Shown: one piece after another, positions 26,971-37,416 of the stretch | How the letters are laid out: every line of letters starts with the position of its first letter | Position numbering within the stretch: the first letter of the stretch is position 1 | The notes under the pieces: model-generated | The model's database searches: none | Told to the model about the DNA's origin: nothing | What the model saw: only the letters and a program-made list of their open reading frames with translations | Source of the DNA: Vanilla planifolia | Taxonomy: Eukaryota > Streptophyta > Magnoliopsida > Asparagales > Orchidaceae | Length of the DNA stretch: 64,000 nt | Assembly: GCA_023846275.1 (NCBI GenBank) | Contig: JAIUJO010000071.1 | Location: forward strand, 2,149,846 to 2,213,845 | Direction: 5' to 3' | Position numbers and translations under genes: made by a program

Positions 26971-29255
26971 ATTAATATTTATCTTTATTTCTATTTACTT
27001 TCGTTTGTAATACATAGTAATTCAAGAGAAGGTTGGATCAATATAAAACCAACATCATTTGATCAAACTTAATAAGCTCTATCCAACTAAATATTATATT
27101 TTATATTTCTAAATATTTTATTTTTTTAAAGTTTTTCAAGCTTTGTGAGTCATTAGATTTGTACCTCATTTCATGATTAAATATGTTACACTCCATCTCG
27201 AAAGTGTCTTGGAATCCAACCTTTTTGTACATTTATCTCACTTTTGCAAATGTTTTACTTTGACTTTGTTGTATTAATATGAATTTCTAATTCTCCTTCC
27301 ATTAGAACTTTATAATATTTTTTTTTTCTCTTATTATATTACATCAATTTAACTGAATTAACTTTTATTTTGTATATTGCTTGGTTCTAATTTAATATTT
27401 TTTTATTACATTTGTCTATTTACTTTTCTAATTTATAGTTTTTCCAAACAAAGGGTGATTGATAGAATTTAATATTTATTTCTATATTTTGAAAATATGC
27501 TATTTTCTAAGTTTTTAGAACCATTTATAACATATTTAAATTCATTTTCGATGTAATGATCGAGATGTTACTAACAATCTTCTTAGTATTTTGGAATTTA
27601 ACTTTAATGTACAATTTATCCTATTTTTACAAATCATTCAAATTGATTTGGTTACATTACTATGAAACACTAATTTTGTTTTCGTTTGAAAATTACATCA
27701 TTTTAATTTTTTTAAATTACAATGATTCAATTTATCTTATTTTTTATTTACTATATATCTATTTAATTTTTTAAAATTATAAATTATGTTTTATGTTGAT
27801 TTATATTGGTAATTTGTAGTAGTCTAAAATGAGGTCCAATGGAGCCAAACAAATATATTTGTACTCATTTTGATGAGCTAAATCTAATTAACTGTTCTTT
27901 TTTATATTTATAAATTATTGATTTCTAGCTCATTTGCATAATAATGAGAGCTTTTGATTCATACTTGATTTAATGAATGAGGATGTTACAATCTATCTTC
28001 ATAATATCTTGGAATGTAACATTATCTTGCAATTTATCTCAATTCATTACATTTCTTTTATTTATTTGTTTTTTCTACGTTACTTTAAATCTTGTCTAAC
28101 ACAAACTTTTTAATACTTTGATTTGGCTATAGTATACTACTCCAATTTATATTAATTAAACTTTCATATATATATATTTACTTTACATAATATTTTTTTT
28201 ATAATTTATACCTATTTAATTTTTTTAATTAATTAGATTTCAATATTAGGTTTGTCCAGATGGATAAGATATCGTTAGTCTCTCCTTGATTAGTTTATCG
28301 AATCAAATATTCATTTGTTTTTTTAAAATTTTATTTTCAAGGTTTCGCCTATTTTTATGATATTCTGATTAATACTTTATTTGGCACTCAAGGATGTTAT
28401 ACTTGATCTCTATGGATTTTTCGAATATAACTTTCTTGCATAGTTTAACTTATTTCTGCAAATTATTCACTTTGATTTTGTTGCAATACTAAGAAATCTT
28501 AATTTTTCTCTCATGTAACTTTTATTATTATTTATGTGGTTTTCATTAGTAATTATCCTTAATTCTAAATGAGGTTTGATGGAAGTGGAACTGGCATCAT
28601 TAAACTCATTTTGATGGTCTCTATCATGTTTAATATTTATTTTTATTTGTTTAAATATTTTATTTTCAAGAGTTTTAGTAGGGGACATTTTCATTTGTAC
28701 ACTTTTTTAAAATTGGCAATTTTATAGTTGAACTCCACAATATTTAGGAAGACAGCATCTTACATAATTTGTGCCATTCTTTCAAAACTTTTACTTTTTG
28801 GTTATATTGTTGTTAAACTCTAATTCTCCTCTTTTATGGCCCATCCAATAATTGTAATTGGTTATCTTATATTACTTTAATTTAAATCTTTTTTATTTTA
28901 ATATATTATCAATTTATGTTCCAATAATAATTTATTATGATTTAGTTTTCTTTATACTTGCAATTAAGAGTATTTTGAAAACGATTTGTTGAAGATAAGA
29001 AAATATTGTTGGACTAGTCTCAAGGAGTTTTGTGTAAATAAATATTTATTTTATATATTTTTTAAAATATTTTATTCTAAATTATTTCAGTATTCTTAGC
29101 ATTGATTTTGATTTGCACCTCATTTGACCACTAAGGTTCTACAACTTTCTTATGCAATTTATATAATTTCTTAAAGGCTTTTGCTTTAATTTTATTATAT
29201 TGCTATGTAGTCATAACCTCCTTGAGTGTGGTCATTACATCGTTTTGAATTAGCA
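26971..29255 (-). repeat. Inverted satellite block, unit 1 copy
   Basis: About 2.28 kb of satellite lie in reverse complement. Forward motifs end at tctagtaaagcataccaaag (about 26958). Reversed motifs start at tatttactttcgtttgtaat (about 26991). The block ends at gtcattacatcgttttgaat, after which forward catcaaaattaaagaaaaa resumes. Frames at 27556-27774 (+) and 28467-28694 (-) recur unchanged in units 2 and 3 only because the DNA was copied recently. Confidence 0.85.
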
Positions 29256-29308
29256 GCTCATCAAAATTAAAGAAAAATATTTGTAGAAATGACATAAATT
29301 TTAAGGTA

Positions 29309-29313
29309 AAGTA
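29309..29313. repeat. Target site duplication, left (aagta)
   Basis: The five bases aagta directly precede the LTR and are repeated at 32539-32543 directly after it. Empty sites in units 2 and 3 read gtaaagtagtattcc with a single aagta. Confidence 0.92.
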
Positions 29314-30184
29314 TATTACACCCCATTTTTTCCTAGGCTGATTTTTGGCATATATTTTTTTTTTTTTTTAACATATAGACAGCTCAGATCGTCCCATACC
29401 AACCTGAGTAGCCTACGAAAAACATAGGATATAACACATCATTACACACCTACTTTCCTTAACAATGTGGATCCCATCTCCCGGGTACACCGTCAAATCA
29501 GGTTCATGACTCCTGAATTAATTGATGAACTCGCGCAATGTTACTCCTACAAGGCCCAATACTCCTAACCCATACCAGTAGGAGAACCGGTCTAATAGAA
29601 GTCTGAAACCCCACGGTTAAGTTTCATAGTCATGTAATGACCTCACCATAAAAAGTAAAATACATAACATCCTCAGATAAAATATGGCACTCCACACACT
29701 ATACCACCAAGATAATAAAGTAAAACAGTGAATGGAAACTACATCACATCACAAGAATAAGATCCAAGTCCAATAAATACAATATCATTCAACTAGATAC
29801 ATAAGTCAGAATCACCCTCACATAATACAAGACATAAAAATAACAGTCTCACTGAATACATCTAACAGTAACAATCAACTAACAAGAATGTCTCAAAAAA
29901 TCACAGATCAGATCTCCTCCACTAGCCTACTGATCACGATCCCACCTAAAGCTGGGTGGTGTCAAGTCTGCCGAGCCACTGGAAAAATATAGATAAAAAA
30001 GAAATGAGCTACGCCTAGTAGGAAAGAAAGCTAGTAAAAACTCACATGCAAGAGAAGGATAACAGCAAGAGTATAGGAATACAGCATAACAATGTAAGGT
30101 GGAAAGGCACTCCCAGTTCCAGACTCTGACCAACCACAGTCACCCCCAGTCACAACAGAGTAGCTCTCCTCTGTGCTCCCAGGT

Positions 30185-30269
30185 AGCATGCCAGCGGGAC
30201 ACGCCCATCTCTGCGCACGCATGGCGCCTAGGCAAAGCATGCCAGCGGGACACGCCCATCTCTGCGCAC
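30185..30269. repeat. LTR minisatellite A, two copies of 51 bp
   Basis: The 34-bp segment starting agcatgccagcgggacacgc and ending tctgcgcac occurs at 30185-30218 and again, exactly, at 30236-30269, a 51-bp period. It lies in the downstream half of the LTR as read on the minus strand. Confidence 0.9.
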
Positions 30270-30383
30270 TCATCACAACGCCTAGCACCCGACACCGCAG
30301 CGTCTCTCGTCAATCAATCTTCTGGAGACTATAGACAAACCCGTCACATAGATCTCTAGCCAACGTGAGACACCCCTGCCACC

Positions 30384-30464
30384 CTCAGGCACGCAGGCCT
30401 ACACACTTGGCTAGCCACGGCGAGTCACCCCTGCCGATGCCACTCTCAGGCACGCAGGCCTACA
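30384..30464. repeat. LTR minisatellite B, two copies of 60 bp
   Basis: A 21-bp exact segment containing caggcacgcaggcctacac occurs at 30384-30404 and 30444-30464, with partly similar sequence between. The period is 60 bp. Confidence 0.85.
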
Positions 30465-30678
30465 CTCGTGGACCAGAAGAGATCGACTCAGCCACCGTCC
30501 CAAGAAGTCCTCTCCCAACAATTTCCATAGAAGCCACGCCCCTACAGTCATTGCCAGCTTTAACTCCAAGATTCGGCAACATGTGTCCAGATACAACAAG
30601 GCGCATACCAGTCCACATGTATACTGTGAAAGTTAAGTCTGAACCGCACAGTTACCTACCACAACTATCCTAAAACAT

Positions 30679-30685
30679 TATATAG
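30679..30685 (-). promoter_or_regulatory. Possible TATA box of the LTR promoter
   Basis: The minus strand reads CCCTATATAATG here, a good plant TATA-like element. It lies about 1.9 kb into the LTR in its own orientation. A start some 30 bases further on would put the U3/R boundary near 30650. This is inferred from the motif alone. A second TATATA-like site near 31070-31078 lies within a short repeat and is a weaker candidate. Confidence 0.3.
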
Positions 30686-30968
30686 GGTCTATAGTAGTCC
30701 GATCCAATATGCCAATCCGTGAAATATGCCAACACTGAGTAAACTGACTCAACCATGCCATTGCTATCCAAGCAACACAACTGTACAAAAATTCTGACTA
30801 TTCTGGTAGCACTTACCCAAGTGTCACACTTCCTTCCAACTAATCCAGCTGCACTGAATTTATGAATAATTTCCAACAGTCAATTTCAACTGGCTACGTG
30901 ATTCCCAAAAATCTCCTTTTTCTCACTTCAGGAAACTTTAATTTCCAATATTAATTTCTGCCCTTATC

Positions 30969-31120
30969 CATTTTCCGAAATTTGGAATAAATTTCCGAAT
31001 TTAAATTTAAATTCCACATATATCCTTTTTCCAAAAATTCGGATTAATTTCCGAATTAAATTTAAATTCCACGTATATATCCTTTTTCCGAAAATTCGGA
31101 TTAATTTCCGAATTAAATTT
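30969..31120. repeat. LTR minisatellite C, about three A+T-rich copies
   Basis: Three tandem copies of a roughly 50-60-bp unit each contain a form of ttccgaaaattcggattaa followed by tttccgaattaaattt and an attccacatatatcc-like part. The first copy is the most diverged. Each unit contains the inverted pair ccgaa/ttcgg. Confidence 0.85.
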
Positions 31121-31125
31121 CCTCC

Positions 31126-31241
31126 GCGCCGTTCGTCCGCGCCGAATCCCGCTGAACCGGTTTTCGCTGCCGGTTCGGCTTTCGCGCCGTTCGTCCGCGC
31201 CGAATTCCCGCTGAACCGGTTTTCGCTGCCGGTTCGGCTTT
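31126..31241. repeat. LTR minisatellite D, two GC-rich copies of 58 bp
   Basis: The unit gcgccgttcgtccgcgccga, then ccgctgaaccggttttcg and ctgccggttcggctttc occurs twice from 31126 and 31184, with a one-base length difference. It is rich in CpG, unlike the satellite around the element. Confidence 0.9.
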
Positions 31242-31842
31242 CGCGCTGAACCGAGAACCCACCGGCCGAATAATTAATCAAATTTCCAGCCGACGTTTAA
31301 CATTTAAATTATTAATAAGTATTGAATAATTACAATTACTTAATTAACAAAACCGTAATTAATCTAATCCATCTCCTTCCTCCGCCCGGCGCCCGCGAAA
31401 ACCCTAGCCGACGATTCCTCCGGGAAAATTCCGTTTCCCCCGTCGATTTCCAGCGAACGAGATCAAGGAGAAACAAAATTCGATGTTCGTACTATCCTAA
31501 TGTTTCAAAAATGCCACTAATTTCTAAGGATTCATTCAAAATTTCCGCAGAAAATGTTCGCCCGAACGCCATTGCCGTACTGTGAGATTTAAGATTAATC
31601 CAACAATTAATCAACTAATTCAATGGCAAACTGATAATACAAATCCCTAACATGCTCCTAAGCATTAACAAATTTTTCGGTGAAATGGGAAATTTTCCAG
31701 AAAATCTAAATTTTGCAAAAATCGCAATTTAGCATTCAACTAAGTCCAATTTTTCATCCACATGCTTGTTTTCATTAAGCAAAATATTCCATGCTTTTAA
31801 TTTCTACTAAATAAATAATTTAATTTCTTAATTTCCTACTAA

Positions 31843-32070
31843 TTAACTAAATTTAAAACTGAAATTCCTACCTTTGCTCGCCGCCGGCGACGGTGAAGCC
31901 CGCAAGCGATCAACCGCAGCTCCTCGCCGAACGAAACCGATACCAATCGATTCTCCTCGGTCCCGCGAACCTCCAGGTACAAAAAGCCCCTTGAAAGACT
32001 GCCGGAAATCACCGCCGTTCGCCGCGAACACCTCGTCTCTCGCCGCCGTTTGAAACCCTAAAGTCCGAAA
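31843..32070 (-). other. Gene-leader-like segment in the LTR
   Basis: Read on the minus strand, a TTTAGGGTTTC motif near 32060 leads into a GC-rich, CpG-rich open stretch with an ATG at 32029-32031. It reaches a reasonable splice donor, GCAAAG|GTAGG, at 31872/31871. This resembles the 5' part of a plant nuclear gene. It may be the LTR's own leader or a captured first exon. The encoded peptide (start MFAANGGDFRQSFKGLFV) is low in information and I do not recognise it. Confidence 0.3.
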
Positions 32071-32538
32071 CAGTTCAGGTTAAATACCTAGCTTAAACCG
32101 GTATAACCCGTTAAGAATCCATTAAGCGCCGGTTGACCTTCTAATAACGCCGCTTAACCCCGATCAACCGGTTAATCTCCACTGCTGATCTCGTCAGTCC
32201 GATCCAGGTATCCACGGCATTTTCAAACGTACGCGCAAACGTACTCGGCGAACCGCCCCCGCCTTCGCTGAACCGCTCCGGTCCGGATCACGCGCGGTAA
32301 AAACCAAATTAAGGTCTAATGGACCGATTTAAATAGATTTTCGAATTTCCAAAAATCCAATTAAACAGGGAAAATTACTAAAAAATTTCCTCGGTGCTCC
32401 GAAAAATCCCCAGAAAATTTCAGAAATTCTAATAGCCTCCAATTGAGCTCCTGGCTCATCCTACTGTCGATTTGAAATCATCCAAGCCACAATTCGATTA
32501 TTGAATATTAAACCTATAATATTTTACCGGGTATAACA

Positions 32539-32543
32539 AAGTA
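32539..32543. repeat. Target site duplication, right (aagta)
   Basis: This is the second copy of the five-base duplication, after the LTR end GGTATAACA on the + strand. The following gtattccaaaatattaag matches 47329 onward in unit 2, joining the interrupted satellite again. Confidence 0.92.
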
Positions 32544-34725
32544 GTATTCCAAAATATTAAGAAAACTGAGTGTAACAATATTAATCATCAAATCAAGTAA
32601 AAATTAAAATCCCTCATTAAGTTGGCCAAAACTTTAGACATTAAATGTTTAGTAATACAAAAACAAATATGTCTCATGCAGCTCGTTGAGAAAATCTAAT
32701 CACATTAGTTTAATCTCAATTAATCCTAGTTTAGAATAAATAATATTAAATTAATATTTTAATATTAAGTAAATATATATTAAAGATGATATTAAAAAAC
32801 TTAATATGTTATAATATTTCCAATCAAAGTGATATAAGAGTTACATGAGCAAAGATTTAGGTTGACATAGTAATATAATAAAATTGGACCAAAAACATTG
32901 AAAAATGGAGATAAATTCAATGAGAAACCTCCATTCCATGATAATATGGCAATCGAGGTAAAATCCTTGATCATTAAATCACCCAAGAATTAAAATATAT
33001 AACCAAATGTGCCAAAGTACATGAAATAAAAGAGAAAAATGAAAATAATTTCTTTATGGGATATAGCTTGTTATGATAGGTCCAACCGTATTTGTTTTCA
33101 TCTTTTATGGACTCATTTTACATTAAAGTGAATTTCCAAAGTAAAATTTCATAAATAATTAAAAAATATTGTTTTAAAATTATGAAAGAATATGTTAAAG
33201 TTTAAATAAGTATAAGCAAGAAATAATGTAATATAAAAAAAATATAAATGACATAAATGTAACATAAGAGGTAATTCTAAGTTTTTTGGAATGCAAGTAA
33301 ATAAAGAACATTTGAAGAAATTTAATAAATTGTATGTGATTGTTGAAGTACAAGATGCTAAGTACATTGCATGTAACATCCTCAAAGATCTAATCAAGTA
33401 TAAATCAAAATAACTCATAATGTGTGTTAATATGCAAGAAATTAAAATATTTGAAAATTAAAAAGTTAATATTCAATTTGTTAGGGATCATCAAGACCAG
33501 TTAAACAACAATTGTTTCATCTAGATTACACCATATTTTGAATTATTATGAAATATATAATATATTATTTTACAATATTAAGTAAATATATATTAAAAGT
33601 GAAATATGATAAATTAAGGCAATATAATATCACAAAATCAATGAGATGTTTTGGTGACTTTAGAGCAATTTACAATTTCCTAGAAATATAAAAAAATAAG
33701 AACAAAAAATTAAATAAAAGAGATGAATTATACGAGAATGTGTCACTCCAAGATACTAAGGAGTTTGAGTGTAAAATCCTCGATCATCAATTAAAGTTCA
33801 AATTGAAATTTCTTATAAAGGGTGCAATAAACACAAGAAAGTAAAATTTTTAAAAGTAATAATGAATATTTAATTGGATAGATCTTATGGTGGTGAGTCC
33901 AATAGCATTTCTTTCATACAAAAATATTTTTAAACAATACGTAAATTTATATTAAATTTAAAATAAGATAAATTGAAGAAATAAAATTTATCCAATTTAA
34001 AATGTTGTAAAGGTTGCATTAGTAAAAATTGGGTTACTAGATAATATAATCAAATCAAAGTGAAATTTTATAAGACATAGAGTGTAACAACATTAATAAT
34101 CAAATTAATTAAAAATCAGAATAATTTAAAAATCTACCAAACTTTACAACCAAAATATGTGAAATACAAAAATTAATATAAAAATGAATATTTTAAAATA
34201 TCTAATGGTGTGTATTCTGTCTAAATTAGACCTCGTTTGAAACTGATATAAATTATGCAAAACAATAAACACAAATAAAAGAAATCATTTATTTTTATAT
34301 TAAATAAAAATTCATTAAAGCTAAAATTAATTAAATTGAACACTTATAATATAACTAAATAAAAATTAAGAGAATGTCACATGTGATGAGATGTAGGGCT
34401 ACATAGTAACTTAACAAAATAGAAATAAATAATTTTAAAAAGTTAGATAAACTATATGCAAAAGTTGCATTTCACAATAATAAAGTGATCAAATATAACA
34501 TTGTTGATCATTAAATAATGTATGAATTAAAATATCACATAAACATTTCTAATACCATAAAAAATAAAATAATTAAAAATATAAAAGTGATTATTTAATT
34601 ATATTTAGCCTATCAACACGAATCCAATGATGTTTGTTTTGTCTGTATTGAACCTCAATTGAAATTACTACAATTGCCAAGTTATGTAATCATAAAAAAT
34701 AATAAATTATTGTTTTAAGAAAATA

Positions 34726-34749
34726 ATATATATATATATATATATATAA
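34726..34749. repeat. (AT)n microsatellite, unit 1 short allele
   Basis: About 24 bases of alternating A and T. The orthologous tract in unit 2 (49513-49561) is about 25 bases longer, which accounts for the step in unit spacing from 14,787 to 14,811 bp. Confidence 0.9.
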
Positions 34750-35360
34750 TCTAAAATTATATAAATTGAAAAATGTAATACAAAAAAATAAAAGTCATGC
34801 AAAACATTTGCTAGAGGAGAATTAGAGTTATAAAGTGAGCTAACCAAATAAAACAGAACAATTTCAAAAAGGTGAGATAAATTTAACAATACAGTTACAT
34901 TCCAAGACTCTAAGATATTAAAGGTGACATCCCCTATCACCAAAATATTTGAAAAAATAAACTTCTAAAGTAAAATAGTATGTTTCATTAGATAGAGGTT
35001 CTTAGGACGTGTCCAACATCTCTTTCTTTTGATTTTACCTAATTTGTAATCAATGTGGATTAACAAAATAAATAAAAATAATAATAATAATTTTTTTTAT
35101 TAAATCATGCAGGTATGTATTAAAGGTGAAATGAGATAAATTAAGATAAAGAAATATAAATAAATTATGCAAATCAAAATGTCATGCGTGAGGAGATTTA
35201 GAGTTAGAATGTAGTTATCCAAATCAATGCAAAACATTTGAAGTAATATGATAACATTATGGAAAAGACGTAATCTGAGATAATAAGGAGATTTGGTGTA
35301 ACATATTTTATCAACAAATTAAGTACGAATCAGATTTTTAGTTAAGGCATCCAAAAATTA

Positions 35361-35407
35361 AAAAAATAAAATATTTAAAAAAATAAAATATTTAAAAAAA
35401 TAAAAAT
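35361..35407. repeat. 17-bp minisatellite, 2.5 copies
   Basis: aaaaaataaaatattta is repeated directly at 35361 and 35378 with a partial third copy. It lies in the monomer's aaataaaatatttaaaaat segment and is also present in unit 2 near 50173-50217. Confidence 0.8.
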
Positions 35408-36748
35408 GAATATTTAATGTGATGGAGCTTGTAAAGAGGAGCCTAATGGTACTTACTTCTTATAGATCAAGAATTCTCATGATTTACTATAAATTAAAAA
35501 TTTTAAAAACTTCAAGTATTAACAAATTATTATCTTATTATTAGGTCAATGTGTATTAAAACTAAAATTAGATGAATTGATGCAAAGCTATATAAGTAAA
35601 TCAAAGTAAAGAAAGGGTCATATGGGAGGAGATATAAAGTTTGATATCAACATAAAAAAATTAAAAAAATTGTAAAAAAAGAGAAAAACTATGTGAGAAA
35701 GTTGTATTAGGAGATACTAAAGAGATGAAGCGTAACATCCTTAACAATCAAATTAAGTTTGAGTAAAAATGACCCATAAAACATGTTAAAATCATAGATA
35801 AAAAGTTATTTTAAAATACTAAAACTTAAAATTTAATTATAAACATCTCATCAAGGCTAGTTTTATGATGTCTTTTCATCTCGATCAAGCGTCATTTAGA
35901 ATTTTTATAAATTATACTAATAAAAAATAAAAAAAATATTAAGTTTTTATTTTAAAAAAATAAATGAATATTAAAGCTAAAATAACATTAATTGAAGCAA
36001 TATAATATAACTAAATAAGAACATTGTAAAAGTCATAAGAAAGATGATTTTCTCTCACATAGTAATGTAACAAAATAAAATTGAAAATTTACAAAAAATT
36101 GAGATAAATTTTATAGGAAAATTATATTCCAAGATTCTAAGATCTAGTGTATCATTTTAGATCATCAAATCAAGCAGGAATCAAAATCCATCACAAATCA
36201 TATTAAAAAAAGATTATTTTTTAATTAAAAAACTAATTTTTAATTGCATATAACTCAACACAAATCAAAATTTGTTTGTTTCCACTTGATAGCACCACAT
36301 TTGGTGTTAATGTTAATTAACAAAGAAGAGAAGCCTAAATAAAAATAATTTTTCAATATTAAGTGGATATATATTAAATCTTCAACAAGATAAATTGATG
36401 GAAACTAAATTTACCAAATCAAACACATAAAAAATCTTTGTGAGAGGAGAATTTTTTTTTTCATAGAATATTACAAAATCAAATTGAAAACTCTAAAAAA
36501 GTGAAAATTTGTATAGAACAATTGCATTCGAAAATACTAATGAGAATTAAATTGTTTCATAAAGTATGCAAAAACATTAAAAAAAGAAAATATTTAAAAA
36601 TAGTTAAATGAATATTTTATTATATAGAGCTCGTTAAGATGATTCAAACGACATTTGTTTCATCTCAATCTCACCTCATTTAGAATTACTACAAATTGAT
36701 AAATAAAATAAAGGAAACTCACAATAATTATACTTTTAATATTAAGTA

Positions 36749-36807
36749 AATAGTGATATATCAAGGCTAGATGAGATATTGTTTAAAATTAAATAGTGAT
36801 ATATCAA
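36749..36807. repeat. Short direct repeat, 43-bp period
   Basis: aatagtgatatatcaa occurs at 36749-36764 and 36792-36807, and again in unit 2 near 51564 and 51605. This is a small duplication within one monomer that predates amplification. Confidence 0.75.
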
Positions 36808-37391
36808 AATTAATGTAAATCATTTGAAACAAATTAGATAAATTATACAACAAATTCAAATTCTAAAGTACGACACTAATCAAGTACAACATCCTCAATC
36901 CTGAAATCTAGTACGAATCAAAATTTCTCAAAAAAGATGGGAAAATCAAAACATTAAAATATTTAAAAATCAAGGAATGAATGTTTAATTTGATAGAACT
37001 CCTCTAGATGAGGTGCTCAACAATTTTCTAATCTCGATCAGTCATAATGTTGCATTCTAAGAATTTACAAAGTAAATATGCATAAAAAAAATAAGTTATG
37101 ATTTTTTGGTAAGCAAATAAATATTAAATATGACATGAGATGAATTGAAGTAATGCGATGCAACAAAATTAAATTGATGTGGCATCACTTGATAAAAGAA
37201 TTAAACTTTCATTGCAAAATTTTGATTAAATCTAAGAAATATATTTGATTAAACAAGATAAATTGTGTATGAAACATGCATTGAAAAATATTAACAAAAT
37301 TTATGGTAACATTATTGCTCATTAAATCATGATTAAATCAAAATGTCCCACAAAATGTGTTAGAAGCTTAGAAAATCAAACATATTTAAAA

Positions 37392-37416
37392 ATATATATA
37401 TATATATATATATATA
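37392..37416. repeat. (AT)n microsatellite
   Basis: About 25 bases of alternating A and T. The unit 2 copy at 52205-52227 is about two bases shorter. It lies next to the aatatttaatttgatagagc segment. Confidence 0.85.

Larger units (their letters stand above)
29314..32538 (-). mobile_element. Solo LTR, probable Ty3/gypsy type, 3,225 bp
   Basis: A single long terminal repeat lies in minus orientation. Read on the minus strand it starts TGTTATACCCGG and ends GGGGTGTAATA. The plant LTR pattern is TGTTAYACCC...GGGTGTAACA, so the ends match except for a terminal CA changed to TA. It is flanked by the 5-bp duplication aagta, and units 2 and 3 hold the empty site. I see no second copy of the ends, no primer-binding site, and no gag or pol reading frame, so it is a solo LTR rather than a full element. 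The length and ends would fit the long LTRs of the Tekay/Del chromovirus group; that lineage call is inference. It is far richer in G+C than its surroundings, has several internal short tandem repeats, and carries a T15 run at 29355-29369. Short frames inside it (for example 30365-30673, 30964-31281) resemble no protein I know. Confidence 0.85.

Noticed and set aside
31270-31380. Plus-strand coding start near 31322 with a Pro/Arg-rich peptide
   Set aside because: It is the reverse side of the minus-strand leader-like segment, has no domain, and stops after 87 codons within the LTR.
29314-32538. Full-length LTR retrotransposon or gene cluster
   Set aside because: There is only one copy of the terminal sequences, no primer-binding or polypurine site, and no gag, protease, reverse transcriptase, RNase H or integrase motif in any frame.
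29314-32538. DNA transposon or MITE
   Set aside because: The ends TGTTATACCC and GGGTGTAATA form only the short inverted pair typical of LTRs, and the 5-bp duplication and internal make-up fit an LTR better.
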